A stretch of DNA of 64,000 nucleotides, taken from positions 62,001-126,000 of the forward strand of contig JAKAUP010000007.1 of NCBI GenBank assembly GCA_021817565.1, in the 5' to 3' direction. Origin of the DNA: Microcaldota archaeon (GTDB lineage: Archaea > Micrarchaeota > Micrarchaeia > Micrarchaeales > Micrarchaeaceae). A program made the position numbers and the translations under genes. Position 1 is the first letter of the stretch. Every line of letters begins with the position of its first letter. This document shows, one piece after another, positions 53,040 to 62,133 of this stretch. Below the pieces are notes generated by a model. It did no database searches, was not told the DNA's origin, and worked only from the letters and a program-made list of their open reading frames with translations.

Positions 53040-53411
53040 ATGAAAATAAAGGAACTTAGAGCAGGAGTAAGCAATGTAGAACTACGCGCAGAAGTGGTCC
53101 AAAAAGACGAACCAAGGGAAGTCGTATCAAAGTATGGCAAGAGGTTGACGGTCGCAAACATAACCATAAAAGACGAGACCGGTACAATACCGATGTCTTT
53201 ATGGGGCGAGGACATAGAAAAAGTGAACGTTGGCGACACAATAGAGGTCAAGAACGGCTATGTAAGCGAGTTCAGAGGGGCTCCTCAGCTATCGACCGGA
53301 AAGTTCGGCAAGATATCGGTCGTTGAGCAGGGCAAGGGAGGAGGCAAGAGCAGCGCGAAATACGAAGATGAAGAAGAACCCCCGGAGGAGCCAGTAGACG
53401 AAGAGTTCTGA
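53040..53411 (+). CDS. ssb: OB-fold single-stranded DNA-binding protein
   Basis: 123 residues from ATG 53040 with AGGTG upstream (track starts at GTG 53031). One OB fold (VELRAEVVQKDEPREVV, VANITIKDETGTIPMSLWG, VGDTIEVKNGYVSEFRGAPQL) like the short SSB/RPA proteins of some archaea. A Gly-Ser linker leads to an acidic tail ending EEPVDEEF, which resembles the protein-docking tail of bacterial SSB (acidic, terminal Phe). Confidence 0.88.
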   Translation: MKIKELRAGVSNVELRAEVVQKDEPREVVSKYGKRLTVANITIKDETGTIPMSLWGEDIEKVNVGDTIEVKNGYVSEFRGAPQLSTGKFGKISVVEQGKGGGKSSAKYEDEEEPPEEPVDEEF

Positions 53412-53414
53412 AAA

Positions 53415-54503
53415 TCATTTTCGGAACTTATTATTTTTCTTTCTTCCCTTCCATTTACCTCTTCTCCTTTTATTCTCTTTAGGCAAGTTCTCTTTCCAAT
53501 ACCTCATACTGTAAAACAGGAATACGCCTCCTAGCGCGACACCAAACCATAATGTGGCTATCCTTTCCATGATTGTAACCGCGGAGCTCTTTGCCACGCT
53601 CAGTCCCATTATGCCCCTAAGCAGGGCAAGCAAGGTACCGTCAGTTACCCCTATGTTTCCCGGGGATCCGGTCGCCATTCCCAGTACGTTTGATGAAGTC
53701 TGTATGAAGACGCTGTTCATCAGATTGGGGAAAACCCCGACCGCGACAAGGCATAGATACAAAGCCATCGCATTGAAGAGCGCGGCGGGCAGCGATGTCG
53801 CTATTGATACAAGATATGTCTTAGGAGTATTCAATTTGCTTTGGAATGCGAAGTACTCGTCCCCATAAGCAGTAAACCTCAAAAAGAAGCGGCTTTTCAT
53901 CATCTTCGGTTTGATAAAATTGTAAAACCTGTTATTCAGTATAAAGAGGTACGGGAGCATCAGCACCATATCTATTATGAGCACATATATCACGTAGGTC
54001 TTGAAGTAAAGCGCAGTAATGAGCGCAAGTATGCCTATCCCGAGGAAATCGGTAAATATATCAAAGGTAACTACGGGTAGCGTGCTGGTCAGTTTATTAT
54101 TCGTTATTCTGTTGAGGGTGTAAGCGACAATGACCCTGCCAAATTTTCCCGGGGTAATATTCATAGAGTATAGTGAGAGATAAGTGACGAGGTTCTTCTT
54201 AAGCGGTACGTGTATCCCGAGCTTTTTCAGGTAATAATTCCACTTCAGAAATCTTAGGAGGTAGCCGAGCAGCACAAGCACAAATGCCCCAAGGTATATC
54301 AAGGGATTTGCTGATAATATTATCCCGATTACCTTGCTCAGCCCACCTATCAGCGCTATCACTACAAAGACAAAGAGGCTTATTATGAATGCGGCGGCTA
54401 TAAATAGCGTTATTTTGTTTATGCGGGACAGGTATTCCTCATGGGTCATATTTCCCGTATCGGTAAAAGACCTCCAAAACCCAATCGGCCTCTTTTTTTC
54501 CAT
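53415..54503 (-). CDS. Flippase-like / lysylphosphatidylglycerol synthase TM family protein (UPF0104)
   Basis: 362 residues with about eight membrane helices and basic ends (C-terminal KRRRGKWKGRKKNNKFRK). The family stretch LLGYLLRFLKWNYYLKKLGI, SMNITPGKFGRVIVAY and GSPGNIGVTDGTLLALL marks the UPF0104/AglD C-terminal type. Relatives are proposed to move or modify lipid-linked sugars. It starts 6 nt after the glycosyltransferase gene and is likely co-transcribed. Confidence 0.83.
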   Translation of the reverse strand: MEKKRPIGFWRSFTDTGNMTHEEYLSRINKITLFIAAAFIISLFVFVVIALIGGLSKVIGIILSANPLIYLGAFVLVLLGYLLRFLKWNYYLKKLGIHVPLKKNLVTYLSLYSMNITPGKFGRVIVAYTLNRITNNKLTSTLPVVTFDIFTDFLGIGILALITALYFKTYVIYVLIIDMVLMLPYLFILNNRFYNFIKPKMMKSRFFLRFTAYGDEYFAFQSKLNTPKTYLVSIATSLPAALFNAMALYLCLVAVGVFPNLMNSVFIQTSSNVLGMATGSPGNIGVTDGTLLALLRGIMGLSVAKSSAVTIMERIATLWFGVALGGVFLFYSMRYWKENLPKENKRRRGKWKGRKKNNKFRK

Positions 54504-54509
54504 GAATAA

Positions 54510-55655
54510 CTAATCCTTGCAAAGGTTATAAAATAGATTCTCGTACTGCTTAGATATCCTGTCCCAATCGTGCTCTGCAATTATTATTTTTCTCCCAGCC
54601 TTTACCATCCTCCTTATCTTACGCTTGTCCATAAGCACCCCTTCCTTTATCTTATTATAAATGGAATCAATGGATCGCGGGGTCGAATACAAACCAGAAT
54701 CTTTCATCATCTCCGGCATTCCCCCCGCCCTCGCAACCACGCAGGAAAGTTCGGAAGCCATTGCCTCAAGCAGCGCGACAGATGCAGGCTCATAAGTAGA
54801 TTGCAATGAGAACATATCCGAAGCATTGTAGTAATACTTTGTAAGTTGGTGGTCAACCTTTCCTGCAAAACACACATTCCCACTCAATCCCTCCTTTTCT
54901 ACGAGTCCAGTTAATTTTTGCAGGTATGGCCCGTCTCCAAGGAGTACCAATTTCATATCAAATTCCCTAAGCAGTCTCTTGACTGCCATTATCAGATAGC
55001 TATGCCCTTTCTGCGGCACGAGCCTGCCAACATCTAAAATGGTAAAGTTATCGAGATCGAAGCTGTCCGCTATACGCCTTACATGCGCATCGCTTTTCGG
55101 TCTTTTCTTGAAAGCATCATAATCAACCCCATTGTAGACAACATGCGATTTCCCAATCAACTTTTTTGGCACGGTAGACAACAAAGCGCTTTTCGATACT
55201 CCTGTCAAAAGATCTGCAGCTTCCATCATCCGTCGTCCGACCAATGTATCATACAACAAACCCGCAGAATCGGTAATAAAATCTATATTCTGAGGAAGGG
55301 CGTTGTGTATCGTCAAAGCAAGTTTGCCGATATTCTTCATCTTTCCTACTTCGCTGAGTGTATATTGGAACCGATTGTTTATGTGGTATATTTGCGAGTC
55401 GGACTTCCTTATTGCATCAACCAAACCATGCATTCTCAGATAAGGGAGAGGGGCCTTCGGTACGTTTATAAAATCAGTCTTAAGTCTTATGACATCGATT
55501 CCGAATACGCTGTCCAGTTTCAGTTCCCTACCGTTGTTACTGGTTATCACAGTTACCTGATGTTTTTTGGCAAGTCTTTTATAAACCTCAAGCAGTACGG
55601 TCTCAGTACCACCACTATAAGGGTAAAAGAAAGGGTTCAATACGCAAATTCTCAA
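54510..55655 (-). CDS. Glycosyltransferase family 4
   Basis: 381 residues, GT-B fold. N-terminal NPFFYPYSGGTETVLLEVYKRLAK, then a C-terminal nucleotide-sugar domain with ILDVGRLVPQKGHSYLIMAV, KLVLLGDGPYLQKL and the catalytic-loop EPASVALLEAMA. Transfers a sugar to a lipid or glycan; donor and acceptor unknown. Placement beside the flippase-like gene and divergent from the sulfatase-like gene suggests cell-surface glycan synthesis. Confidence 0.9.
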   Translation of the reverse strand: MRICVLNPFFYPYSGGTETVLLEVYKRLAKKHQVTVITSNNGRELKLDSVFGIDVIRLKTDFINVPKAPLPYLRMHGLVDAIRKSDSQIYHINNRFQYTLSEVGKMKNIGKLALTIHNALPQNIDFITDSAGLLYDTLVGRRMMEAADLLTGVSKSALLSTVPKKLIGKSHVVYNGVDYDAFKKRPKSDAHVRRIADSFDLDNFTILDVGRLVPQKGHSYLIMAVKRLLREFDMKLVLLGDGPYLQKLTGLVEKEGLSGNVCFAGKVDHQLTKYYYNASDMFSLQSTYEPASVALLEAMASELSCVVARAGGMPEMMKDSGLYSTPRSIDSIYNKIKEGVLMDKRKIRRMVKAGRKIIIAEHDWDRISKQYENLFYNLCKD

Positions 55656-55760
55656 TGAATCACTCCGCAGTTAACAGATAATAAACTAAAGGTATAATAA
55701 CAATTCTATTCATGAAACCGTTTCATAAAAGGGTATTTATACTCTTTCGCTCATAGCCGG

Positions 55761-57218
55761 TTGATTAAAATGCACAGCCGCAGGCCTAATGTAGTAATGT
55801 TTATGCTGGACACGCTTAGGGCGTCCGACACTTACACTAATAGCGCGCTTACCAACATAAACAGGATGGCAATGGAAGGGCTTAGTTATACCAATGCGGT
55901 AGCACCAGGCACATGGACAGCCACATCACACGCATCAATGTTTACGGGGAAGCCGGTTTCAGCAATACCGGATGCATCAAAAGACCTATTCAACGGCGGC
56001 ACAGAGAAAATAGATCCATGGTTTGTAAAGACAAAGTTCCTTCCGGATAGCATCAACACGCTCGCATCGAAGCTAGGCTCAATGGGATACTCAACAAGCT
56101 TGTTTTCCAATAATCCATTCCTCAACAGCATGACAAATCTCTCAGAAGGCTTCCAAACAACTTACGACTTATGGAAAGATACAAATGCATCAAAAAAAGG
56201 GATGCTAAGCAGAAAAGCATCAAAGCTGCTTCAAGGCGGAAGCAGAACAAGAATAAAGATGATGGATGTATCATACGCTGTAAGCAGAATATTGCCAGCT
56301 CCTCTGCTGGACAAACTATACCTTGACCTGAGGGTACGGCTGGACAGGGGCGTCGCTGAAAACGACTTCACATATAAAATGGATCGCGGGGCAAACCGAA
56401 CGAACAAAGTGATAAAGAGCTACATAAGGAAGAGAGCACAGTCCGATATAATGCCTAAATTCATGTTCATTAACTACATCGAAGCGCACGAAAATTATCC
56501 AGTCAGGAAGGAAATAGTCCAGGACAAATGGCTATACATGAGCCGCATCATGGAACTGGACGAAAACACAAGATCAGAGCTGCATAAGGCCTATCTTAGG
56601 AGGATAAGATACTTAGACAAAAAGGTAGGGGAAGCCATAAAGGACATGAGGGAATCCGGACTGCTTGATAATGCGCTCGTTATTTTGCTTTCAGATCACG
56701 GGCAGTTCTTCGGGGAACACGGTCTTCTTTACCATTCAATGGCCCCATACTCAGAGGTCTCCAATGTACCTCTCATATCGTTGCGCTTTATTGACGGCAA
56801 ACCAGTAAAGGAAAGGAAAGTCATAGACGAACCGGTAAGTCTTGGCAGAATAGGGAGCGCTGTGGTTGAGGTAGTAACGAAAAATCAGACAAACTTGAAT
56901 GGAAACATGTTTGGCAATGTTTACTCTGAACATACTGGAATAAGCGAGGGCTGGGACGAATACCTGTTGGCAAAACTTAGGAGGAGGTCAAAGTTCGCAG
57001 ATATGATATACAAGGCCAAAATGGAGCACAACAGGCAGGCAGTAGCGATATACCACAACGGGATGAAGCTGATACATTTCTATGGCGGCAGGCCAGATGA
57101 ATTATACGCGATAAATGACAAAATGGAAGAGCAGAACATAATCAGCGGCCACAAAAGCGAAGCGGCAGATATGCGCAAGCGCCATTCAAAATACGTGGCT
57201 AATCATACTTCTCTATAG
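55761..57218 (+). CDS. Sulfatase-like alkaline phosphatase superfamily enzyme
   Basis: 485 residues. Metal motifs [15 protein letters not shown] near the start and [13 protein letters not shown] near residue 315 are complete. The nucleophile region reads [16 protein letters not shown], without the Cys/Ser-x-Pro-x-Arg of true sulfatases, so Thr is the likely nucleophile and the reaction may be phosphate or phosphoglycerol transfer or hydrolysis. No signal peptide is visible, so cytoplasmic action is possible. The end overlaps the convergent DUF929 gene by 20 bp. Confidence 0.82.
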   Translation: MIKMHSRRPNVVMFMLDTLRASDTYTNSALTNINRMAMEGLSYTNAVAPGTWTATSHASMFTGKPVSAIPDASKDLFNGGTEKIDPWFVKTKFLPDSINTLASKLGSMGYSTSLFSNNPFLNSMTNLSEGFQTTYDLWKDTNASKKGMLSRKASKLLQGGSRTRIKMMDVSYAVSRILPAPLLDKLYLDLRVRLDRGVAENDFTYKMDRGANRTNKVIKSYIRKRAQSDIMPKFMFINYIEAHENYPVRKEIVQDKWLYMSRIMELDENTRSELHKAYLRRIRYLDKKVGEAIKDMRESGLLDNALVILLSDHGQFFGEHGLLYHSMAPYSEVSNVPLISLRFIDGKPVKERKVIDEPVSLGRIGSAVVEVVTKNQTNLNGNMFGNVYSEHTGISEGWDEYLLAKLRRRSKFADMIYKAKMEHNRQAVAIYHNGMKLIHFYGGRPDELYAINDKMEEQNIISGHKSEAADMRKRHSKYVANHTSL

Positions 57219-58020
57219 ACTCCACATAGCTCTGGGAGCAGACTGGCGCCTTGTTTCCAATCTCTTCGCATATGGCAGTGGTATAAAGGTTTGCCGTGCC
57301 TATTATGTTCTCAGATATCTGGCTGCTGGGCTGGTTCAACGATGATATGATATCGGTCCAATTCTTTCCAGCTACAATCTGCGGGTTAATCGGCGTTCCG
57401 ACCTGCAGGCTCTGATTTCCGAAGTCCACAAAAGGTATGTCAGAATTCTTGTCGTACGCGGAGAAGACAACCGTCTGCGAGGCATTGATGCTCTGGAGCG
57501 GGTAATAAAATCCTGTTGCCGGGTCAGGTTTGTTTGTCGTTGTCTCTACTGGAACAAAAGTAAGATATGGGCTCGAGTACGTGGAATTATAAAAGGTGAA
57601 CGTGGCGGTGTTGGGGAATACATCTACTCCGCTTGAGGTCATATAATGCAATCCAGTAAAGTTGCCGAAGCGCATAAGCGCTATCATCATGCTCCATCTA
57701 GTGATTGCGCAATACGGACAATATTCAGCCCCTACGTAAAGCATCTCCGGTTTCCCGCCAGCATACAATTCGGTGCCGTTTATCTTCTGGTAGCCTGGGT
57801 TTGAAGCAAACGCGATGCTTACACCTCTGGCAAGCGACTGGTTGTTTGCAATGCTGTAAAGTTCGGAGTATGTAGAAGTGCTTACAGGCTGGTTGTCAAA
57901 CGCTAATGCAGTAGCATTGCTAAGATGTGGCAAAGGCGCAAACTGCGTGTAGAAAACATAAGCCGCAGCGACTATTATCAAAACAATAACCAGGATATAA
58001 GGCAAGTTTTTCTTGTTCAA
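57199..58020 (-). CDS. DUF929 family thioredoxin-like membrane-anchored protein
   Basis: 273 residues. An N-terminal anchor ([18 protein letters not shown]) places the body outside the cell. The motif [18 protein letters not shown] holds a CPYC pair in a thioredoxin-like setting, as in DUF929 proteins of acidophilic archaea. Two more Cys near the C-terminus ([15 protein letters not shown]) could form a second disulfide. Multiple sequons occur. It may act with the VKOR at 29.9 kb as a disulfide-forming pair. Confidence 0.83.
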   Translation of the reverse strand: MNKKNLPYILVIVLIIVAAAYVFYTQFAPLPHLSNATALAFDNQPVSTSTYSELYSIANNQSLARGVSIAFASNPGYQKINGTELYAGGKPEMLYVGAEYCPYCAITRWSMMIALMRFGNFTGLHYMTSSGVDVFPNTATFTFYNSTYSSPYLTFVPVETTTNKPDPATGFYYPLQSINASQTVVFSAYDKNSDIPFVDFGNQSLQVGTPINPQIVAGKNWTDIISSLNQPSSQISENIIGTANLYTTAICEEIGNKAPVCSQSYVESIEKYD

Positions 58021-58028
58021 ACAAACAC

Positions 58029-58562
58029 CTAGGGTTTTTTATGGTAAACATAGTAATAATAAAGTATACCTGCGATGCTTTTGTTGTCAATAATCAGATT
58101 GCTCTTTATCATCTTAAGCGCTTGTGAAACAGAAACCTCTTTTATCTCTATCATCTCATCTGGATCTAGGTTTCGCTTACCCTTAACCAAACCGGTTGCG
58201 ATGAAAAAACCTTCCTTGTGGTCTAGTGCCGCTGGAGAAGGGTATCCTACAAACATTCTTATAACGCGCTTTGGGGAGTAACCAGTTTCCTCCTCAAGTT
58301 CCCTTTTTGCGGCCCTCGAGTAGGTTTCTCTCTTATTCAGGTGACCTGCAGGCAACTCGTAAATCCATCTCCTTATCGCAGGCCTGAACTGCCTTTCCAG
58401 TATTATCTTTCCATCATCTTTTACCGCCACAATAACGGCTGCATCCCTTTCGTATATCCTGACGAACTTAGCAATCTTGTTCTTGTGCCTGAAGGGCATC
58501 TCGTAAATAGAAAGCGTGCCATTCTTGTAAATCAATTTCGGCATAAATCCTATTACAGACAA
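58029..58562 (-). CDS. Nudix hydrolase (ADP-ribose pyrophosphatase-like)
   Basis: 177 residues. The Nudix box reads [20 protein letters not shown], followed by TGY, with all key Glu residues. Upstream [17 protein letters not shown] is typical of the ADP-ribose pyrophosphatase group. Substrate is inferred from this similarity. It starts 8 nt from the DUF929 gene on the same strand. Confidence 0.9.
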   Translation of the reverse strand: MSVIGFMPKLIYKNGTLSIYEMPFRHKNKIAKFVRIYERDAAVIVAVKDDGKIILERQFRPAIRRWIYELPAGHLNKRETYSRAAKRELEEETGYSPKRVIRMFVGYPSPAALDHKEGFFIATGLVKGKRNLDPDEMIEIKEVSVSQALKMIKSNLIIDNKSIAGILYYYYVYHKKP

Positions 58563-58595
58563 ATCTATAAATATACGATAGTAAAATCCTAATCA

Positions 58596-58736
58596 GGGGT
58601 TGTGGCGTAACCAGGCAGCGCAGCGGGCTCCAGATATTTATTATTGAATTGAGCCAAATGGCGATGATGAGAATCTGGAATTATGATAATGAAGTGAAGT
58701 AACCTGCTGGTCCGGGTTCAAATCCCGGCAACCCCA
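58596..58736 (+). tRNA. tRNA-Trp (CCA) with a 68-nt intron
   Basis: The acceptor GGGGTTG pairs with CAACCCC; D stem GCGT/GCGC; anticodon stem GCGGG/CCTGC; T arm CCGGG/CCCGG with TTCAAAT; discriminator A. The anticodon loop CTCCAG is interrupted after position 37, and bases 58634-58701 are the intron, leaving CTCCAGA. The intron contains ATCTGGA complementary to the exon-intron joint TCCAGAT, plus ATGATGA (58664-58670) and a TGATAATGA. In many archaea this intron doubles as a C/D guide RNA, but no CTGA box is seen here. Confidence 0.9.
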
Positions 58737-58756
58737 ACCCGCATACCGTCCGATCT

Positions 58757-58870
58757 TTTACTATATTTATCATCCCGCGCAGGCTGAGTCACAAATCCAG
58801 GCTCTGAAGTGCGGCAATAGCCCCCGGTAAATTAGATGGAATTTTCCTATCCGCCGGGATAAGGTATTTA
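58757..58870 (+). other. Intergenic region with nested hairpin and promoter
   Basis: Between tRNA-Trp and the small membrane protein, TTACTATATTTATC (58756-58769) is TATA-like. Downstream, CCCGG and CCGGG (about 58832-58857) can enclose a smaller hairpin, GATGGA/TCCTATC. A second TATA-like TATTTATT near 58863 is placed for a leaderless mRNA of the next gene. A separate small RNA is possible but no class is recognised. Confidence 0.3.
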
Positions 58871-58893
58871 TTGGTTACAAAACCAAAAATAGC

Positions 58894-59151
58894 ATGCAGG
58901 GATTTGAAAGGGGAGTACTCATTTCTGGTCTAGGTTGGATATTGGCCGGTACTATAACGCTCTCAATATGGGAAATAGCGGTCAAAAAAGCACTTTCCTA
59001 CACGAATCCACCAGGAATACTAGCGCTAGGCGTAATCTGCATAATCTCAGGACTATCTATCATAATATTCAAAAAACAGGTTAGTGCGTTTGCTGAAAGG
59101 AAGATTGCCACATCAAAAGCAAAATCAAAATATCGAATCCACAAGCTATAA
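58894..59151 (+). CDS. Small two-helix membrane protein, hypothetical
   Basis: 85 residues with two membrane segments (LISGLGWILAGTITLSIW and GILALGVICIISGLSIIIF) joined by a short loop with PPG, and a basic tail (KSKYRIHKL). No family recognised. A TATA-like box about 25-30 bp upstream supports expression from a leaderless mRNA. It precedes uppP by 31 bp. Confidence 0.6.
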   Translation: MQGFERGVLISGLGWILAGTITLSIWEIAVKKALSYTNPPGILALGVICIISGLSIIIFKKQVSAFAERKIATSKAKSKYRIHKL

Positions 59152-59182
59152 AAAGATGCGGGGGCAGAACCTATCGGTATAG

Positions 59183-60043
59183 ATGATTACACTGATTGAT
59201 CTTCTACATTCCGTAATAATAGGCATAGTCCAGGGCATATCCGAATGGTTGCCTATAAGCAGCAAAACGCAGATTATATTGGCGTCGGAGTATCTCCAAC
59301 ACCTAACATTCAACCAGGCATATACCTTCGGCCTATTCATGGAAATAGGGACAGTCCTGGCAGCTATAATCTATTTCAGGAAGGACCTTTTGACATTGAT
59401 AAAAGCACTTCTGGGAAGAGGCGACCGGCAAGACAAAAAACTTCTAATATATGTTATCGTGGCAACTGTAGTGACCGGGATTGTAGGCGTTCCATTATAT
59501 CTTGTGGCCGATTCTGTAAGTGGAATTAATGTCGGGATACCTATGCTTATCATAGGCCTTGTCCTGATAGGGGATGCCATACTGATAAGACATTCAAGGA
59601 AAAAGATAAGTAAAAAGAGTACTAAAAAATTCAAGGATCTTAAGACAAGGGATTACTTCATAATAGGCGGTTTGCAAGGAGTCGCTGCACTTCCAGGAGT
59701 CAGCAGATCAGGCATCACAACCAGCGCACTGCTTCTTATGGGCACAGAACCTGACGAAGCGTTTCGGCTTTCCTTTCTGATAGGGATATTTGCCAGCACA
59801 GCCGCCGCAATAATGACCGTAATAATAAGCAAGGGGAACGTGATAGCTTCGCTCGCCGGCATAGGTATATCCGGCCTCATAATAGCAATCATCGTCGCAA
59901 TCATCGTAAGTCTTTTCCTAATAGACTTCTTGATAAAAGTCGCAGGGAAGGCAAAGATAATATACGTCACTACCGGTCTAGGCATACTTGCAATATCGTT
60001 CGGCCTTACCTACCTAATCTTCAACATACACGCAATCGGATAG
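59183..60043 (+). CDS. uppP: Undecaprenyl-diphosphatase UppP/BacA-like
   Basis: 286 residues, about eight membrane helices. Active-site segments GIVQGISEWLPISSKTQI and GVAALPGVSRSGITTSALL are diagnostic. In bacteria it recycles undecaprenyl pyrophosphate; in archaea it likely dephosphorylates polyprenyl/dolichyl pyrophosphate released after glycan transfer, which would serve AglB. Contains the usual Glu in SEWLP. Confidence 0.92.
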   Translation: MITLIDLLHSVIIGIVQGISEWLPISSKTQIILASEYLQHLTFNQAYTFGLFMEIGTVLAAIIYFRKDLLTLIKALLGRGDRQDKKLLIYVIVATVVTGIVGVPLYLVADSVSGINVGIPMLIIGLVLIGDAILIRHSRKKISKKSTKKFKDLKTRDYFIIGGLQGVAALPGVSRSGITTSALLLMGTEPDEAFRLSFLIGIFASTAAAIMTVIISKGNVIASLAGIGISGLIIAIIVAIIVSLFLIDFLIKVAGKAKIIYVTTGLGILAISFGLTYLIFNIHAIG

Positions 60044-60072
60044 CGCTACCAACCATTTAAAACAGGCATTCT

Positions 60073-60624
60073 ATGAAGGAAGACATGCAACCATGGATAC
60101 TGTGCGGGGATATGCTTGTAAGGATAAAAGAGGAATTCATGAGCGAGGCCATTGCGCTGCTTGACAAGGAGATAAAGGCAGGCAACATATCAGTGAGCGG
60201 CGATGTAGAAAGTGCGGCGGAGCAGGACAGGGAATACGAGAAAAAGATGATGGTAATAAACAACCTTATGGCCGAGAGGGAGAAACTGAACTCAATCTAT
60301 GGGGATTATATGGAAAAGGAAAAAGAAGGGAATCCAAAAATAGTGGAAAGGGCAGAGGTGCTAAGGAAATTTCTGCTATCAGTAGACACAATAAGCATAC
60401 TTATGAGTTACGTCACTGAAATCGACATTTGGATAAAAGAGGTAGCAAAAGAGGTAAAGGCAGAAAGCATAGTGGAGGTATTAAAAAGTACTTCCGGTTC
60501 TGGGGTGCGCATAGACATACTTAGAAGAGTAGTGTCGAAAAGAAACTTCGTAGAAGACAAGGTAATTTCAACGAGCGAATACCAACAGCTTAAATCAGTG
60601 ATAAATAATTCGTCTAATGTCTAA
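60073..60624 (+). CDS. Hypothetical helical protein
   Basis: 183 residues, no recognised family. Mostly helical and charged (EQDREYEKKMMVINNLMAER), no signal peptide or membrane segment. The C-terminal part (VRIDILRRVVSKRNFVEDKV) is basic. It lies between uppP (29-bp gap) and hmgA with spacing consistent with one transcript. Coding bias is like the neighbours. Confidence 0.6.
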   Translation: MKEDMQPWILCGDMLVRIKEEFMSEAIALLDKEIKAGNISVSGDVESAAEQDREYEKKMMVINNLMAEREKLNSIYGDYMEKEKEGNPKIVERAEVLRKFLLSVDTISILMSYVTEIDIWIKEVAKEVKAESIVEVLKSTSGSGVRIDILRRVVSKRNFVEDKVISTSEYQQLKSVINNSSNV

Positions 60625-60675
60625 TACTGCTACGTCCTTTTTATATCTTAACCTGTAACTCGCTGTTGTGTTGTT

Positions 60676-61899
60676 ATGGTAGAAGCAGAAAAACAAAAGA
60701 AATTCAGAGAAATGGACATGGAAGAAAGGTTTGATTACCTCAGGAGAAATTCTGGTTTGACGGAGCACGGGGAACAAGTGCTGCGAGACTGGAAGAACAA
60801 CGCACCAAAGGAAACAGAGAACCATATCGGATACATGGTATTGCCCATAGGTTTGGTAAAGATAAGAGTCAACCAAAAAATATACGGAGTGCCGATGGCG
60901 ACGGAAGAACCAAGTGTGGTCGCAGCAGCATCGCACGGCGCAAAAATGGCAGAAAAAACAGGCGGGTTCAAGACGCAAGTAATCGGTACTGGTACAATTA
61001 CAACGGGTCAGATACAGATAATAGACATACCGTCAGACAGGTTTGAGGCGGCAATCCAGAAAGTTATTGATTACATCCCTCAATTGGTGGAGGTGGGAAA
61101 CATCGCTTCCCCTAGATTGATTGCCGCAGGAGGCGGGATAGTCTCAATTAAGCCTAAATCAATATACGTAAAGATGCGCCAGTCTGTGCCAGGTGCAGAC
61201 CATAGGCAGCTGATAATCGATTTCGATGTAGAATGCAAAGACGCTATGGGCGCAAATGCCGTAAGCAAGATGGCAGAGGCAATGGCCAAGCCAATTGAAA
61301 GCTTAACTGGAGGGAAGGCGGTAGGCAGGATACTCTCCAACTTATCTCTAGGAAGATTGGTTATATGCGAAGCAGAATTCGACAAAGAAGCAATAGGGCT
61401 TAGAAAGGAGATAAACGGTAGCGTAATAGAAATCCCTGCAAACGAGATGATAAGGAACATAATCGCGCTCAACGACTGGGCTGCGATAGACCAGTTCAGG
61501 ACGACCACCCACAACAAAGGCATAATGAACGGGATTACTGCCGTAGCACTTGCGCTTGGCCAAGACACGAGGGCGATAGAGTCCGCAGCGCACTCATATG
61601 CAGCGTACGGGGGAAGAAGCTATCAGCCTCTGAGCCATTTCGAAATACTAGGAAATGGTAATCTATATGGATGCCTTTCCGTGCCAATACCTGTGGGCCT
61701 GGTAAGCGGAGTTATAGACTCAAACCCTACAGCAAAGGCACTAATAGAAATTACTGGATGCAATGATGCGAGGGAGCTGGCTTCCCTGCATGCGGCTGTA
61801 GGGCTAGCGCAGAACATATCTGCGTTAAGGATGCTCGCAGGCGAGGGCATAAGCAAAGGCCATATGCCTCTCCACCACCTAAGAACATCCAGTTCTTAG
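60676..61899 (+). CDS. hmgA: Hydroxymethylglutaryl-CoA reductase, class II
   Basis: 407 residues; makes mevalonate for archaeal isoprenoid lipids (or the reverse). Class II features: ENHIGYMVLPIGLVKIRV, PMATEEPSVVAAASHGAKMA, the catalytic Lys in THNKGIMNGITAVALALGQD, and ISKGHMPLHH near the end. Class II enzymes are typical of bacteria and a few archaeal lineages such as Archaeoglobus and Thermoplasma; most archaea use class I. It likely serves lipid synthesis here; no other mevalonate gene is in the window. Confidence 0.93.
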   Translation: MVEAEKQKKFREMDMEERFDYLRRNSGLTEHGEQVLRDWKNNAPKETENHIGYMVLPIGLVKIRVNQKIYGVPMATEEPSVVAAASHGAKMAEKTGGFKTQVIGTGTITTGQIQIIDIPSDRFEAAIQKVIDYIPQLVEVGNIASPRLIAAGGGIVSIKPKSIYVKMRQSVPGADHRQLIIDFDVECKDAMGANAVSKMAEAMAKPIESLTGGKAVGRILSNLSLGRLVICEAEFDKEAIGLRKEINGSVIEIPANEMIRNIIALNDWAAIDQFRTTTHNKGIMNGITAVALALGQDTRAIESAAHSYAAYGGRSYQPLSHFEILGNGNLYGCLSVPIPVGLVSGVIDSNPTAKALIEITGCNDARELASLHAAVGLAQNISALRMLAGEGISKGHMPLHHLRTSSS

Positions 61900-61990
61900 G
61901 TATCCTGCCAGCGAAGCTGCAGACAGTTAAGTATAAATATCTGGAAGCTAATTCTATGTAATCGTGTAAAACCAGCTGCAAAATCAAAAG

Positions 61991-62002
61991 TAATATTTAT
62001 TT
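61991..62002 (+). promoter_or_regulatory. TATA box of tRNA-Leu
   Basis: TAATATTTATTT lies about 25-30 bp before the first base of tRNA-Leu, a canonical archaeal distance. Confidence 0.5.
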
Positions 62003-62022
62003 AACTATTAAAGTATCCGCGT

Positions 62023-62118
62023 GCAGGGATGGCGGAGCATGGTCAAACGCGACAGACTCAAGATCTGCTGGCTTAGGCCTACGGGAGTTCAAAACGAGAA
62101 TAAATCTCCCTCCCTGCA
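62023..62118 (+). tRNA. tRNA-Leu (CAA) with an 11-nt T-loop intron
   Basis: The acceptor GCAGGGA pairs with TCCCTGC. The anticodon loop CTCAAGA gives CAA, and a long variable arm (class II) follows. The T stem GGGAG/CTCCC encloses 18 nt instead of 7. Removing about 62094-62104 restores TTCAAAT. The splice motif is relaxed: TTC pairs with GAA (3 bp) and the 3' bulge is longer than 3 nt, so the exact cut cannot be fixed. Discriminator A. Confidence 0.85.
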
Positions 62119-62133
62119 TATTAAGGTGTAAAA

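Noticed and set aside
58757-58870. C/D box RNA suggested by two CTGA motifs after tRNA-Trp
   Set aside because: No C box (RTGATGA) lies at a suitable distance on the same strand, so the motifs are probably chance.
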